From Artemia franciscana (taxonomy: Eukaryota > Arthropoda > Branchiopoda > Anostraca > Artemiidae): a stretch of 64,000 bases of DNA. Position numbers and translations under genes: made by a program. Under the pieces are notes generated by a model, which saw only the letters and a list, made by a program, of their open reading frames with translations, ran no database searches and was not told the origin of the DNA. The stretch is from assembly GCF_032884065.1 (NCBI RefSeq), contig NW_027062688.1:919981-983980 (forward strand), given 5' to 3'. This document shows positions 22,851-32,943 of this stretch, piece by piece (the first letter of the stretch is position 1; each line of letters opens with the position of its first letter).

Positions 22851-23390
22851 ACATAAAACTGTGACGAAGCTTTTTTCAAAATAAAGATCCCCGCTAAGGG
22901 TTGTTTCAACTTTTATGTCTTGGTCACTTAAAACGTATATCGTATTGTCTTTCTAACTTTCTAATAAGTTTGCTTTATAACTCGGATGACGGTCACATAT
23001 TCTTTTTCCTTTATACTCCAATTTGGAGACCACTTATTTTTGGACCATTCCATCATTAAAACGAGAATAACCAGTCACTGCGTAATCACTCCGTGTTAAT
23101 GAAAGAATTAAAATATAGGTTAGTTGTCTTTGTATGTTAATGAATCTCACTTTGGATGTAGGATGTTTATTCTTTTCAAGGCTCGAAACCATATACATTA
23201 CGAGGAGAATCTATCTTACATTTAAAGCTAATCCACTCAAAGCTTATTGGTCCACGTAAAAATTAAAGTGGCATAAGAAAGATCTCATCTTCTAAGATAA
23301 ATAAATTTAAAACAGTAATGTACAATAGAATATTCTAAAATCATCGTAAGAATTTATAATTTTCTTAAATGTTTTTTGGATCTTATGTCA
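22851..23390. other. No recognised feature
   Basis: AT-rich intronic sequence with no supported signal. Confidence 0.45.
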
Positions 23391-23394
23391 CCAA

Positions 23395-23640
23395 ATTTGA
23401 ATCAGTTTTGTCAGTTGCTTTGTCTAAGGCTGCGCCATCTAAAAGTGAAGATGCACCGAAAGATCCATTTTTCTAGTGGAAATGCACCGAATGACCGATT
23501 TTCCTTCTCAAAAAATGCACCGATTCGAATAATTCAATGCACAACCGCCCCCAAAAAAAGTACCGAAATGTCGCAAACGCGCCCCATCTACATACTACTA
23601 TGAGGGTGACAGGCAACCAGGGTTGCCTCCGCCATGGATT
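23395..23640 (-). repeat. Dispersed repeat, copy A (partner at 45.2 kb)
   Basis: The reverse complement is collinear with 45195-45395: GGGGCGC-(C)TT(T)GCG, CATTTCGG, GTGCATTGA, CGGTGCATTTT or GTGCATTTTC, GGA(T/G)CTTTCGG(T/C)GCAT and TTCACTTTTA. No coding capacity. Confidence 0.65.
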
Positions 23641-25820
23641 TGTGCATGTTTACTTGTGGTTGTTTTTCCTTTGCCATGGATATTGGACATGGACATGGAT
23701 ATTGAACATGGATTTTTCAAAGGAATTATGAGTTTATTTCTTTTTTAAGCCGTTTTTTTTTCATTCAAGAAAAAATTACCGTAAAAAAAGGCACAAGTAG
23801 CAAAAAAAAAAAAATAGTGTTGGATTGTATCAAAGGAATAGAAAGACAGCTTAAGAAATTGAGAATAAGCATTCAGCACACATTTGCCGAAGTACAAATC
23901 TGTTAAACTTAAGTTCTATAAAGGTTGCTTCGTTTAATCAAGGCAGCAATACTCTTAGTTTGTGAGATCTACAAAGGTATGTATATGTATAAGTATATGT
24001 TGGCAAGGGCTCATTTGGTAAAAGTCTAGAGCAGTGGCTGTTCAGGAGGAGACATGCAAGAACAAAAACAATGACGCTTTTAGATAGCTAATTTTATGTT
24101 CATTTCTCTAGTTTTGTTCAAGTTTTTGGAAAATCATCTGCAGCCACTCCTCTAATGGTCTCATATAGCCACTTGCTGTATATTATAAAGTCAGAATTCC
24201 ATCATTTTTGATAAGATTAAGGATGACAGATCGCCAACGACTTTCCTTTTCGGACAACCGTCTAGGGCAAAATAGAAAGCAGGTCTTCCTCAGTTAGGGT
24301 AGGAGGTTGTCGCAATGAAAGATTGAAAGGAAATATGAACTTCCTGAGAGGGTTTAAAAAGGGAGGCTTTGAATAGATTGGGTTGGAGTAGGAGCGTAGG
24401 TGGTTGCGTTGGCCTCAGGTAGCTTCGTGCAGCAGTACGTTGTTAGCAGTAGTAGCAGCATTAAAGGAGACTAGAGACGTCAAAAAAGTGAAAAAACTAT
24501 AAAAATGAAGGGTTTTTGTTCTAGCATATCTCCTTGTAAAGAGCCACAATTCTAGACCTTTAGACCTTTAGAATTCATTTTTTAAAATATGATAACCTTA
24601 GACTGAATGACAACAATTCAGCCCTAGGGTTAAAAAACCTCATCTTGAAGGACCTGTGGGATCGATACATTCCTTTATCAGCCTCGGTGGTTTTGCTTTA
24701 GATAACCCAAGCAAACAGATCCGGCTTCACTTATAAAAAGATATGCCACGGTTCGCTGTTTTTGGGTGTATTTGCCATTCATTCCTTCTGTGTTTAGAGA
24801 CTGCATGCAATGTCTTGGATCCCAAAATTGTTTAGTTTTCCCATGACGTTTACAATTTTGTTGCATATGGCCCCAAAAGAAAAATTAAATTTTCTGAGTG
24901 CTAGAAATTCGATAAGGGCACTTTATTATATATATTCCTTTTGGCCATGCTGGTTGGCAATGGAGTAAATAGTCGAAAGTAAAACAGTTCAAAATAGGGT
25001 ATAAACAGTATAAACAGTTCATCATCCCTATTTTGAACTGTTTTACTTTCGTCATGGAAAGGCAGTGTGGTCTTCGAAGTTATCTGAGTAAATAGTCAAG
25101 AGACTGCTGGAACGGGGGGGGGGGATTTCCTCCAAAATTTTTTCCAAAGTATGCCCACTTACTATATTATCACTACGAGTATCCGTCAGGGACTCGGAAA
25201 TTTTAAACTTAGCCTGCCTCTTTTTTCGGGATATATATTACGGGTAGCGAACGAGCTAAACTTAGAATTCCACTAGAAGTATTAGAGTTCACTTGGTTCT
25301 TAACAAAGTGTGTGAAACGCAATAAAAAATTATGCAGATTTTTGTCAAAAGAAACTCGCAAACAAAAATGACCTCTCTAAGAATAATGTATGATCTCCCA
25401 ACGATTTCAGGTCACACGAAAACGCTTACTCTGAGGTAAAGCATCATGCGCTCTGTGATGAAACGAGTGAAGAGACTGCTTCCAATCAAAAGTTGACATT
25501 CGTCGAACATAACATGTCTTTTTTTTTAATCGAATTGTGCGTAGAAATCAGCAGAAGGGTAGATTCTGGTAACAAGCTTTTTGTTCAGCTGTAGTGCACC
25601 GATCCTAAGGTAGCGATGAGTTAGGGTATTCAGAGGTTTTGAGTTATACTCAATTGATTTTGCGATTTGATGAAAAAAGAACTAGGAGTATTTCGGTGCC
25701 AGCTTCGAGAGCAAACTGTTATTGGTAGCAACCCAGCGGTACATCCAAAGTTTTTGCCGAAATTTCATGTCAGTCACATTCCTCTACAGTAGTGGAAAGA
25801 CAATTTTCGCTTCTGAGGTT
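23641..25820. other. Unassigned intronic sequence with one perfect hairpin
   Basis: Apart from the hairpin at 24974-25051, no gene or bounded repeat was recognised. Confidence 0.4.
24974..25051. repeat. Perfect 26-bp inverted repeat with 26-nt loop
   Basis: 24974-24999 and 25026-25051 are exact reverse complements (CGAAAGTAAAACAGTTC ... and its complement). The loop contains ATAAACAGTATAAACAG. Confidence 0.9.
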
Positions 25821-26057
25821 GAACGAAGCACCACTGAGAAACAAGTTGGATCCTGTGTAAAGAATCATGAGAGTACATCGGTATGGCCAGGCCATACCGG
25901 TTGAATGAAGCACCACTGAGAAACAAGTTGGATCCTGTGTAAAGAATCATGAGAGTACATCGGTATGGCCAGGCCATACCGGTTGAATGAAGCACCACTG
26001 AGAAACAAGTTGGATCCTGTGTAAAGAATCATGAGAGTACATCGGTATGGCCAGGCC
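25821..26057. repeat. 82-bp tandem repeat, three units with a palindrome
   Basis: GAA(C/T)GAAGCACCACTGAG occurs at 25821, 25903 and 25985. Units are nearly identical. Each carries GGTATGGCCAGGCCATACC, a 19-bp perfect palindrome except in the last unit, which diverges after GGCCAGGCC. Confidence 0.95.
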
Positions 26058-26264
26058 CAACATGTGTTCAGTAGCGGTTCTGGTTACTGGTGTGCCCGGT
26101 GCGAAACTTCGATTAGCGCCTCTCCCCCGTCTACCAAAAATTATCAAGTCAGATATTAACAAAATTGTCATTTATAAAAAAATCCATTTATTTGAATCAG
26201 ACTTCTCACTTTAGCTTCTTCAAAACTATTAATTATCTTGAAACCAATTAATGATGAAGACCAA

Positions 26265-27060
26265 ATTGCCTTTCTATCACAAACATCAAAAACAAGAAGA
26301 ACAATAAGGAATTCTTTTCGTAAGACATTGGAATTCTAATTTGAATGAATATTTTGGCTCTATGTCTAAGGGCCGTCCTCAGCAAGGCATAAAATTTATT
26401 AACGAAAAAGACGACACATGGCGAATAAAACTAAAATGAACAATTTTAAAACAGTCCCAGCATCCTTACTATAGCGATCCTTACTACAGCGAAATTCAGC
26501 CAGGACTGATAAATAAAGTGAGGTGAAACATTGACTTTGCAAATTATATTGCATGATTAGCAGTAGAAATTTTTCTTTCATTTCTATGAATTGCCTTGTG
26601 TCACCTCACTTTTTTGCCAGTCCTGGTTAAAACAAGTTAATGTAATGGCCATAGCATTGGAGTGGCTTCTCTTGCTCCCGAGACAAAATCTTGATTAGCG
26701 CCCCCAACCAGCGTCCTAAAATTTTCAGGCCAATTTAAACCAAATTTTCTTTAGTAACAAATTTTTCCTTGCTGTAAATCTGATTTTTCTCGCTTGAGCC
26801 TTTGCAAAATTAGTAATTATGATATATAATCAAATGTTAAAAATCTAATTTTATTTCCTTTTTCTTAATTAATAAAAACATCAAAAATGTCTTAGACAAT
26901 TCAAGCCTTGCTAAAATTAGGTTCTGCTCTATTTCAGTACCAGCATGAAATGTATTGTTGAAGTAAGGATGCTGGGACCGCTTAAAATTTTTCATTTTAG
27001 GTCTTTTACGAAAAAAATTCCCTATTGTTCTTCTTGTTTTTGATGTTTGTATCTCGAACC
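26265..27060. repeat. Diverged foldback repeat
   Basis: 26270-26335 (ACATCAAAAACAAGAAGAAC, AATAAGGAATTCTTTTCG) is inverted at 27000-27055. GTCCCAGCATCCTTACTA (26450) is inverted at about 26965-26980. Near-direct echoes (GATTAGCGCC) occur at 26113 and 26694. Boundaries are unclear. Confidence 0.6.
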
Positions 27061-27179
27061 CAATTGACTGCTTCTAATTCTTCACATTTTATGCTTATTC
27101 CCTTATATTACTATTGACCATTCATTACTGGTCACCGATACTGCAATTGCTGATAATATTTGATAGGTATCTTACATTT

Positions 27180-29040
27180 GCGGAAACCACTGGTCTGTCT
27201 GTCGGTCCCGGTTTTGCTACTTTAGGCACTTCCAGGTAAGCTAGGACGATGAAATTTGGCAGGCGTATCAGGAACCGGACCAGATTAAATTAGTAATAGT
27301 CGTTTTCCTGATTTGACCATCTGGGGGGGGGGCGGTTAATTCGAAAAAAAATAGAAAAAATGAACTATTTTTAACTCACTAACGGGTGATCGGATCTCAA
27401 TGAAATTTGATATTTAGAAGGATGTCGTGTCTCAAAGATCTAATTTCAAAATCCCTACCGGGTATGGTGACATTTGGGGGAGTTTGGGGGGAACCTAAAA
27501 TCATGGAAAACGCTTAGATTGGAGGGCCGGGATGAAACTTGGTGGGCAAAATAATCAGAAGTCTTAGATACGTGATTGAGATAATTGGAACGGATCCGCT
27601 CTATTGGAGGGGAGGGGGGGTTAATTCTGAAAATTATAAAAAATGACTTATTTTTAACTTACGAAGGAGTGATCGAATCTTCATGAAACTTCATATTTAG
27701 AAGGACCTCGTAACTCAAACCTCTTATTTTAAATCTCAACAGGATCCAGCGTCATTGGGAGGGGGGCAGTTGGGGGGGGGGGGGAAATCTTAGAAAATAC
27801 TTAAAGAGGAGAGATTAGGATGAAACTGGATGGGAAGAATAAAAACCTGTCTAAGATACGTGACTGACATAACTGGACCGGATTTGCTCTCTTTGGTGGA
27901 GTTGGGTGGGAGGGGGTAGTTCGAAAAAAATGAGGCATTTATAACTTACGAACGAGTCACCAGATCTTAATGAAATTTAATATTTAGAAGGATCTTATGC
28001 TTTAAAGCTCTGATTTTAAATTCCGACCAGATCCTGTGACATTGGGGGGAGTTGGAGAAGGAAACCGAAATTCTTGGAAAACCTGAAAATTGGGGTATTT
28101 TTATCTTACGAATAGGAGATTGGATCTTAATGAAACTTGATATATATAGAAGGATCTTATGTCTCAAATGCTCCATTTTCGACTCGAATTGGATCCGGGG
28201 ACATAGGGGGTTGGAGGAGGGAAACAAAAATCTTGGAAAATGCTTAGAGCGGAGAGATCGGGATCAAACTTTATGGGAAGAATAAGCACAAGTTCTAAAT
28301 ACGTGATTGACATAATTGGAACGGATCCGTTCTCTTTGGAGGAGCTGGACGGTGTTAATTTGAAAAAGATGGAAAAATTGAGGTATTTTTAACCTAAGAA
28401 CGGGTGACCGGATCTTAATGAAATTTGATATTTAGAAGTAATTCATGTCTCAGAGCTCTTATTTCAAATCCCGACCAGATCTGTTGACATTGGGGGGGGA
28501 GTTGGAGGGGGAAATCTTGGAAAACGCTTGGAGTGGAGGAATCGGGATGAAAATTGGTGGATAGAATAAGCAAATGTCCTTGGTACATGATTGACGTAGC
28601 CCTACTAGATTCGCTCTCTTTGGGGGAGTTGGGGGGAGGGGTTCAGTGATTTGGCGAGTTTTGTGCTTCTGGACGTGCTAGGACGATGAAAATTGTTAGG
28701 CATGTCAGGGATCTGCACAATTTGACTTGATAAAGTCGTTTTCCCAAATTCGACCATCTGGGAGGCTAAAGGGAAAGGAAAAAATAGAAAATGAGGTATT
28801 TATAACTTACGAGTGGGTGATCGGATCTTAATGAATTTTGATATTTAGAAGGACATCGTGACTCAGAGCTCTTATTTTAAATCCTGACCGGCATTAAGCC
28901 TCTGGTTTTCCTTTTAAATCAATCTATTGATTCTTAGAATTTTGTTAGAGCTCATACCATATGAGCTCTTGGCTCTTAGCTCTTCTTGCCTCGCCACAAG
29001 TGCCATATGAGCTCTTAGCTCTTGTTATTTTCATAGAATG
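27180..29040 (+). mobile_element. Family 2 element, plus-orientation copy, hairpin end missing
   Basis: Contains CTGTCTGTCGGTCCCGGTTT, the tandem core, and the far end GAGCTCTTGGCTCTTAGC, AGCTCTTAGCTCTTGTTA. Core landmarks (GTGATCGGATCT and variants) lie at 27386, 27669, 27956, 28116, 28404 and 28817. Those spacings (283, 287, 160, 288, 413) closely mirror the other copy. It has no protein-coding frame that I recognise. Confidence 0.85.
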
Positions 29041-29044
29041 GTGA

Positions 29045-30518
29045 TGAAGATATGAAATGAAGATAAAAATTTCGGATCCAATTTGCCAATACTTGCTGAA
29101 AACTCTGCCCATTAATCTACTGTTAATAAAAATTTAATTTCAAACATTACAAAATGATTATATCCGTTAGGCTACTTATTTGAAATTTTGCTCTCTAACA
29201 ATTTCTACGTCCGGGGCAAGTACCCCCTCCTAGAAAGACCACCTCTGCACGAGTTGAATATCCATGATTCGCTAAGTAGGTGTGCTCAGTGCTGGAAGTG
29301 AACATAAAGAGGGACCAAGAAAAATCCCTTTTTGATTAGTCTGTGGCAAATTTTAAAGTTTTTTGTTTTAAGTCTTAAGTCGATCAGCATTTAGACTGGT
29401 CTAATGCTAACTAGTGTCTTTTATTGCTATTTGCTATCCATTTGAAACCATTCTTATTGTTCCTTGGAATTGAATAATGACTATATAGAACTTGTTTTTA
29501 TTAGTTTAGCGGTACGATAAGCAGAACATTAAAACCTCTTATAGCCCTTCGATGAATTTTAAGTGTATTTCTTATCCCAACCTGAGAAAAAGAGCTAAAC
29601 GGTATACGACGAGGTGAAACTGAGCTCCGAGCTCAGATTATTGTCTGAGCTCGTAAATCGGGGGACAAACGAAACAAAAATGAACTGTTTATAAGGGAAA
29701 AAAAGTTAGATTTAGTCTAGCTCTTGAAAAACTCCTTAGGTAGTGAGAAGTTCCTTTGTCAATCAGCACCGAGAAGGATGAGAAGAACCCTTTTTTATGG
29801 CCCAGTAAGCTACTCTTGGTTCTAACAGATGCAATGGCGAAACACTGAATACGCTCCGGGTTTCAAAATTCCATATACCTACCTGTTTATCCAGTACGGT
29901 ATAGAATCTTGCATCATTTGGGGGAAAACATATTAACTACATACGTGTGTTTCACATAAAGGGAGTGATTGAACGACGAGCGGCAAAATTTGTTTATTTT
30001 GGCAATGTCTTTCATTTTCTTCATCTCACGGCAATATTACATTTTGTTATTAAAATCTGTCAGGTTCCACATATAACTTGGGACAATGATTGCAGCGAAG
30101 CAACTCCTTTGTTGAGTCACTGTTGGAAACTTCAAGAAATTCCCCCAAAATTGTATGAGACAATAAGATTATATTATGATGTTGACTTACGGAGATGGGG
30201 ATAGGGGTGTCCGCCAACGGTTCAATCAACAATCCTAAATTTCACATAGTGAATGTTTCAATACAAGTTCAATCAATGCTTGAGCAGTAAATGTAAGAAT
30301 TTTATTGGTTAGGCTACGTCAAATAAAACTATCTGATAGCATTTATTTGTAAGTAAAACTCCATTTCAAATATTGCATTTAGATATGCTGTATTATGTAC
30401 AATGTTTTTTACTTAACATTTCTAAAAATTCTGAAGCATAGTATGAAATTAGCGGGGCTTTTGCTAATTTAATGCTCTAAAAAATTAAACCACTCAAGAT
30501 TCACTGACATTCTCTTTT
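29045..30518. other. Unassigned intronic sequence
   Basis: No bounded repeat. It includes one exon-like plus-strand open stretch (30063-30204), listed separately. Confidence 0.4.
30063..30204 (+). CDS. Unrecognised exon-like open stretch (speculative)
   Basis: After an AG at 30061-30062 the plus strand reads VPHITWDNDCSEATPLL, then HCWKLQEIPPKLYETIRLYY and DVDLRRWG, followed by TAG. The varied residues and lack of low complexity look coding, and no repeat of this sequence occurs in the window. I do not recognise the family. It would be a last exon of a gene nested in the RasGAP intron on the opposite strand, or a chance frame or old retrocopy. No upstream exon is evident. Confidence 0.15.
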
Positions 30519-30534
30519 ATTACTACTACTACTA

Positions 30535-31254
30535 CTAATAACTCACTGCAGCACCAAGCCGCCTGAGGCCAACACAGCTACGCACGCTCCTCCTCCAACC
30601 TAATCTATTTAAAGCCTCCCTCTTTACACCCTCCCAGGAAGTTCCCATTTCCTTTAAATCCTTATTTATGACATCCTCCCAACCCAGACAAGGACGACCT
30701 GCTTTCCGTGTAGCCCCAGACGGTTGGCCAAAAAGGACAATCTTCGGTAATCTGTCCTCCTTCATCCGTAGAACGTGGCCTAGCCATCTCAACCTTTCTT
30801 TCATTATAGCCCCAGAAAGAGGGATTGAACCACACTTTTCGTACAACCTACTGTTTGAAATACGGTCAGTCAGCCGGGTACCCAGAACAATCCGTAGGCA
30901 ATTTCTCTGGAAAACATCTAGTAAATTTTCATCTGCTTTTCGGAGTGTCCATGCTTCAGAGCCATATTTGACCACTGTCATCACTGTAGCTTCCAATATT
31001 CTAATCTTGGTTTGTAGGCTTATCTTTCTATTCTTCCAAACTTTTTTTAACTGTGAAAAAACACCCTGAGCTTTAGCTATTCTACTTTTAACATCTTCAC
31101 TGCTCCCACCATCTTTACTAATAATACTACCAAGGTAACTGAAGCTCCCAACCTGATCAATCTTTTCGTTACCTAAGGTCACCTGTTCATCTTCACTTAT
31201 TCCTAACCTTAGTGACTTAGTCTTCTTAACATTAATTTTCAAGCCTATTTTAGC
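30535..31254 (-). CDS. RTE reverse transcriptase, C-terminal part after insertion
   Basis: Continuation of the same polyprotein in the same reading frame, about 239 codons plus stop. Visible motifs are YLGSIISKDGG (template-grip region after YADD), YGSEAWTL and RLRWLGHVLRM, all usual in the thumb and C-terminal region of RTE-type enzymes. The distance between the two target-site copies (1689 bp) is a multiple of three, so the pre-insertion frame was one 974-residue ORF. The stop codon is the first TAG of the terminal (TAG)n tail, so there is essentially no 3' untranslated region. With the insertion present this half has no start signal of its own and is presumably not translated. Confidence 0.8.
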   Translation of the reverse strand, partial: AKIGLKINVKKTKSLRLGISEDEQVTLGNEKIDQVGSFSYLGSIISKDGGSSEDVKSRIAKAQGVFSQLKKVWKNRKISLQTKIRILEATVMTVVKYGSEAWTLRKADENLLDVFQRNCLRIVLGTRLTDRISNSRLYEKCGSIPLSGAIMKERLRWLGHVLRMKEDRLPKIVLFGQPSGATRKAGRPCLGWEDVINKDLKEMGTSWEGVKREALNRLGWRRSVRSCVGLRRLGAAVSY

Positions 31255-31264
31255 ACCCTGAACT

Positions 31265-32943
31265 ATGCATCGGCACTGTTTCTGTTTTCTGTTTCTGTTT
31301 CTGTTTTTTCTTGCCTGTTTCTGCCTGTTTCTGTTTCTGTTTTTACAAAAAACAGAACAGAAAACAGAAACAGGCTACCTGTTTTTGTTTTACCTGTTTC
31401 TGTTTCTGTTCTGTTTTTTTTCATCTGTTTTTTTCCGTTTCTGTTTTTTTTTTTATCTGTTTTCTGTTTTTTTTTCTGTTTTTTTTTTTTCAAATTCCGC
31501 GCTATCTAGCGGGCATGATACCGAAACGCATGATACCTACCCGTGCCTACCGTACCGAAACGCACATCTAGCGGGCATGATACCATGATACCGTTGATTT
31601 TTGAATTTAAACAAAAAGGGAATAGTTGTGGGAAAAGTCAAAGTCATGGCCAATTGTAGAAAAAAGCTAAGACAGATTGTCCAATTAAGTGGGCAACCCA
31701 GTCAAGGTTAATTTTACCCCTTTGATTGCCGTTGTGACTGTCTCCCATTTATGCCACACCTCTCCGTGCATGCATGTCCCTTGACAATGCCAAAATAGAG
31801 TCAACCCGTTGACTACGGGTTGACTACTTGAAAATTTTCCTCTCATGCATGTCACTCCACAATGCTCAACTAGAGTCAACCTCTCATGCTAATTCACGAC
31901 GGGGTAAATCTGAGCGAAAGAGAGAGATGGAGAAAGAGAGAGAAGCTTGAACGCTATACAGTGGACATGAGCTAGATGGGAACCCCATATGACAATGTCT
32001 CTACTGTTGGTATATGTGTAGCGGATGGCTATTACCGCTTGAGCAACGGTCTAACCATTGACGGCTTTAAGGATTCGTGCTTTAAGCGGCAAACATGGGC
32101 TCAATGAAATCCCATATAAAAGAGGAATATAGCGTTGGTATTTACTTAGAGCAATGGGTTACCGCTAGAACAGCGATCCAACAAGCCACGGCTTGAAGGC
32201 ATCCGTACTTTAAGCGGTGAACCTAGACACCTTGGTATGTGTGTAGCGGAGGGTTATTACCACTTGAGCAATGGTCTAACCATAGAGCGTTATAGAGCGT
32301 TGGTATTTGCTTAGAGCAATGGGTTACCGCTATAGCGACGGTTTAAATAGCCTCTAACTTAAGCGGTGGACATAAGCTAGATGGGATGACTCTGTGTCTG
32401 TCTGGTATATATTAGCAAGCAGCGGTCTAAGTAGCCTCGGCTTGAAAGCATCCATGCGTTAAGCGGTGAATATAGTGTTGGTATATGCTTTGAGCAATGG
32501 TTTACCGCTAAAGCAACGGTCTAAGAGCAACTAGGGTAAATTGTCAATTATAAATGACATTTAAGCTTGAAAGGAATATAGCGTTGGTATCACCCGATTG
32601 GACACATTTTATGACAAATTTCGCCCCCCCCCCCTAAAAATACGCTAGTGTGTTGAATTACACGAAGTTGCTCATCTTTTGTATGTGACTACAAGGATTT
32701 AACAAGAAGATGTTTTCTTTCCTATTAGAAATAGAAGAAGTAAGGAAAAAACAGGAAAAACAGCTGTTAAAACAGCTGTTTTTTTTTAAAAAACAGCTGT
32801 TTTCTGTTTTTCCAAAAACAGAATAGATTACAGAAACAGGTCACCTGTTTTTGTTTGACCTGTTTCTGTTTCTGTTCTGTTTTTTTTCTAACTGTTTTTT
32901 TCTGTTTCTGTTTTTCTCAAAAACAGAAACAGTGCCGATGCTT
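31265..32943. mobile_element. 1679-bp non-autonomous inverted-repeat DNA element nested in RTE copy 1
   Basis: It is flanked by a 10-bp direct duplication, ACCCTGAACT (31255-31264 and 32944-32953). Its ends are inverted repeats of about 24 bp with one mismatch, sharing GCATCGGCACTGTTTC. RTE copy 3 (near 60589-60600) shows the uninterrupted site. Inside each end lies CTGTTT-rich sequence. A block of about 100 bp at 31338-31455 recurs in direct orientation at 32814-32915. The centre holds degenerate tandem units (31975-32600). There is no transposase-like frame. A 9-11 bp duplication suits Mutator-like elements better than hAT (8 bp) or Tc1 (TA), but the superfamily is unproven. Confidence 0.8.
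31975..32600. repeat. Degenerate tandem repeat inside the nested DNA element
   Basis: Irregular units of about 65-180 bp share GCGTTGGTAT, GAGCAATGG-TTACCGCT, GCAACGGTCTAA, CGGCTTGA-GGCATCCGT and TTTAAGCGGTGAA. GTTGGTAT recurs near 32003, 32132, 32230 (variant), 32297, 32475 and 32582. Units are shuffled and partly deleted. No open frame spans them. Confidence 0.65.

Noticed and set aside
27967..28285. Open frames of 77-86 codons on both strands
   Set aside because: They fall inside the family 2 tandem core and recur with each unit; not genes.
30668..31069. 133-codon plus-strand open frame
   Set aside because: Antisense shadow of the RTE C-terminal coding region.
31263..31588. Phe/Leu/Cys-rich and Lys/Thr-rich open frames
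   Set aside because: Translation of CTGTTT-rich sequence at the end of the nested DNA element.
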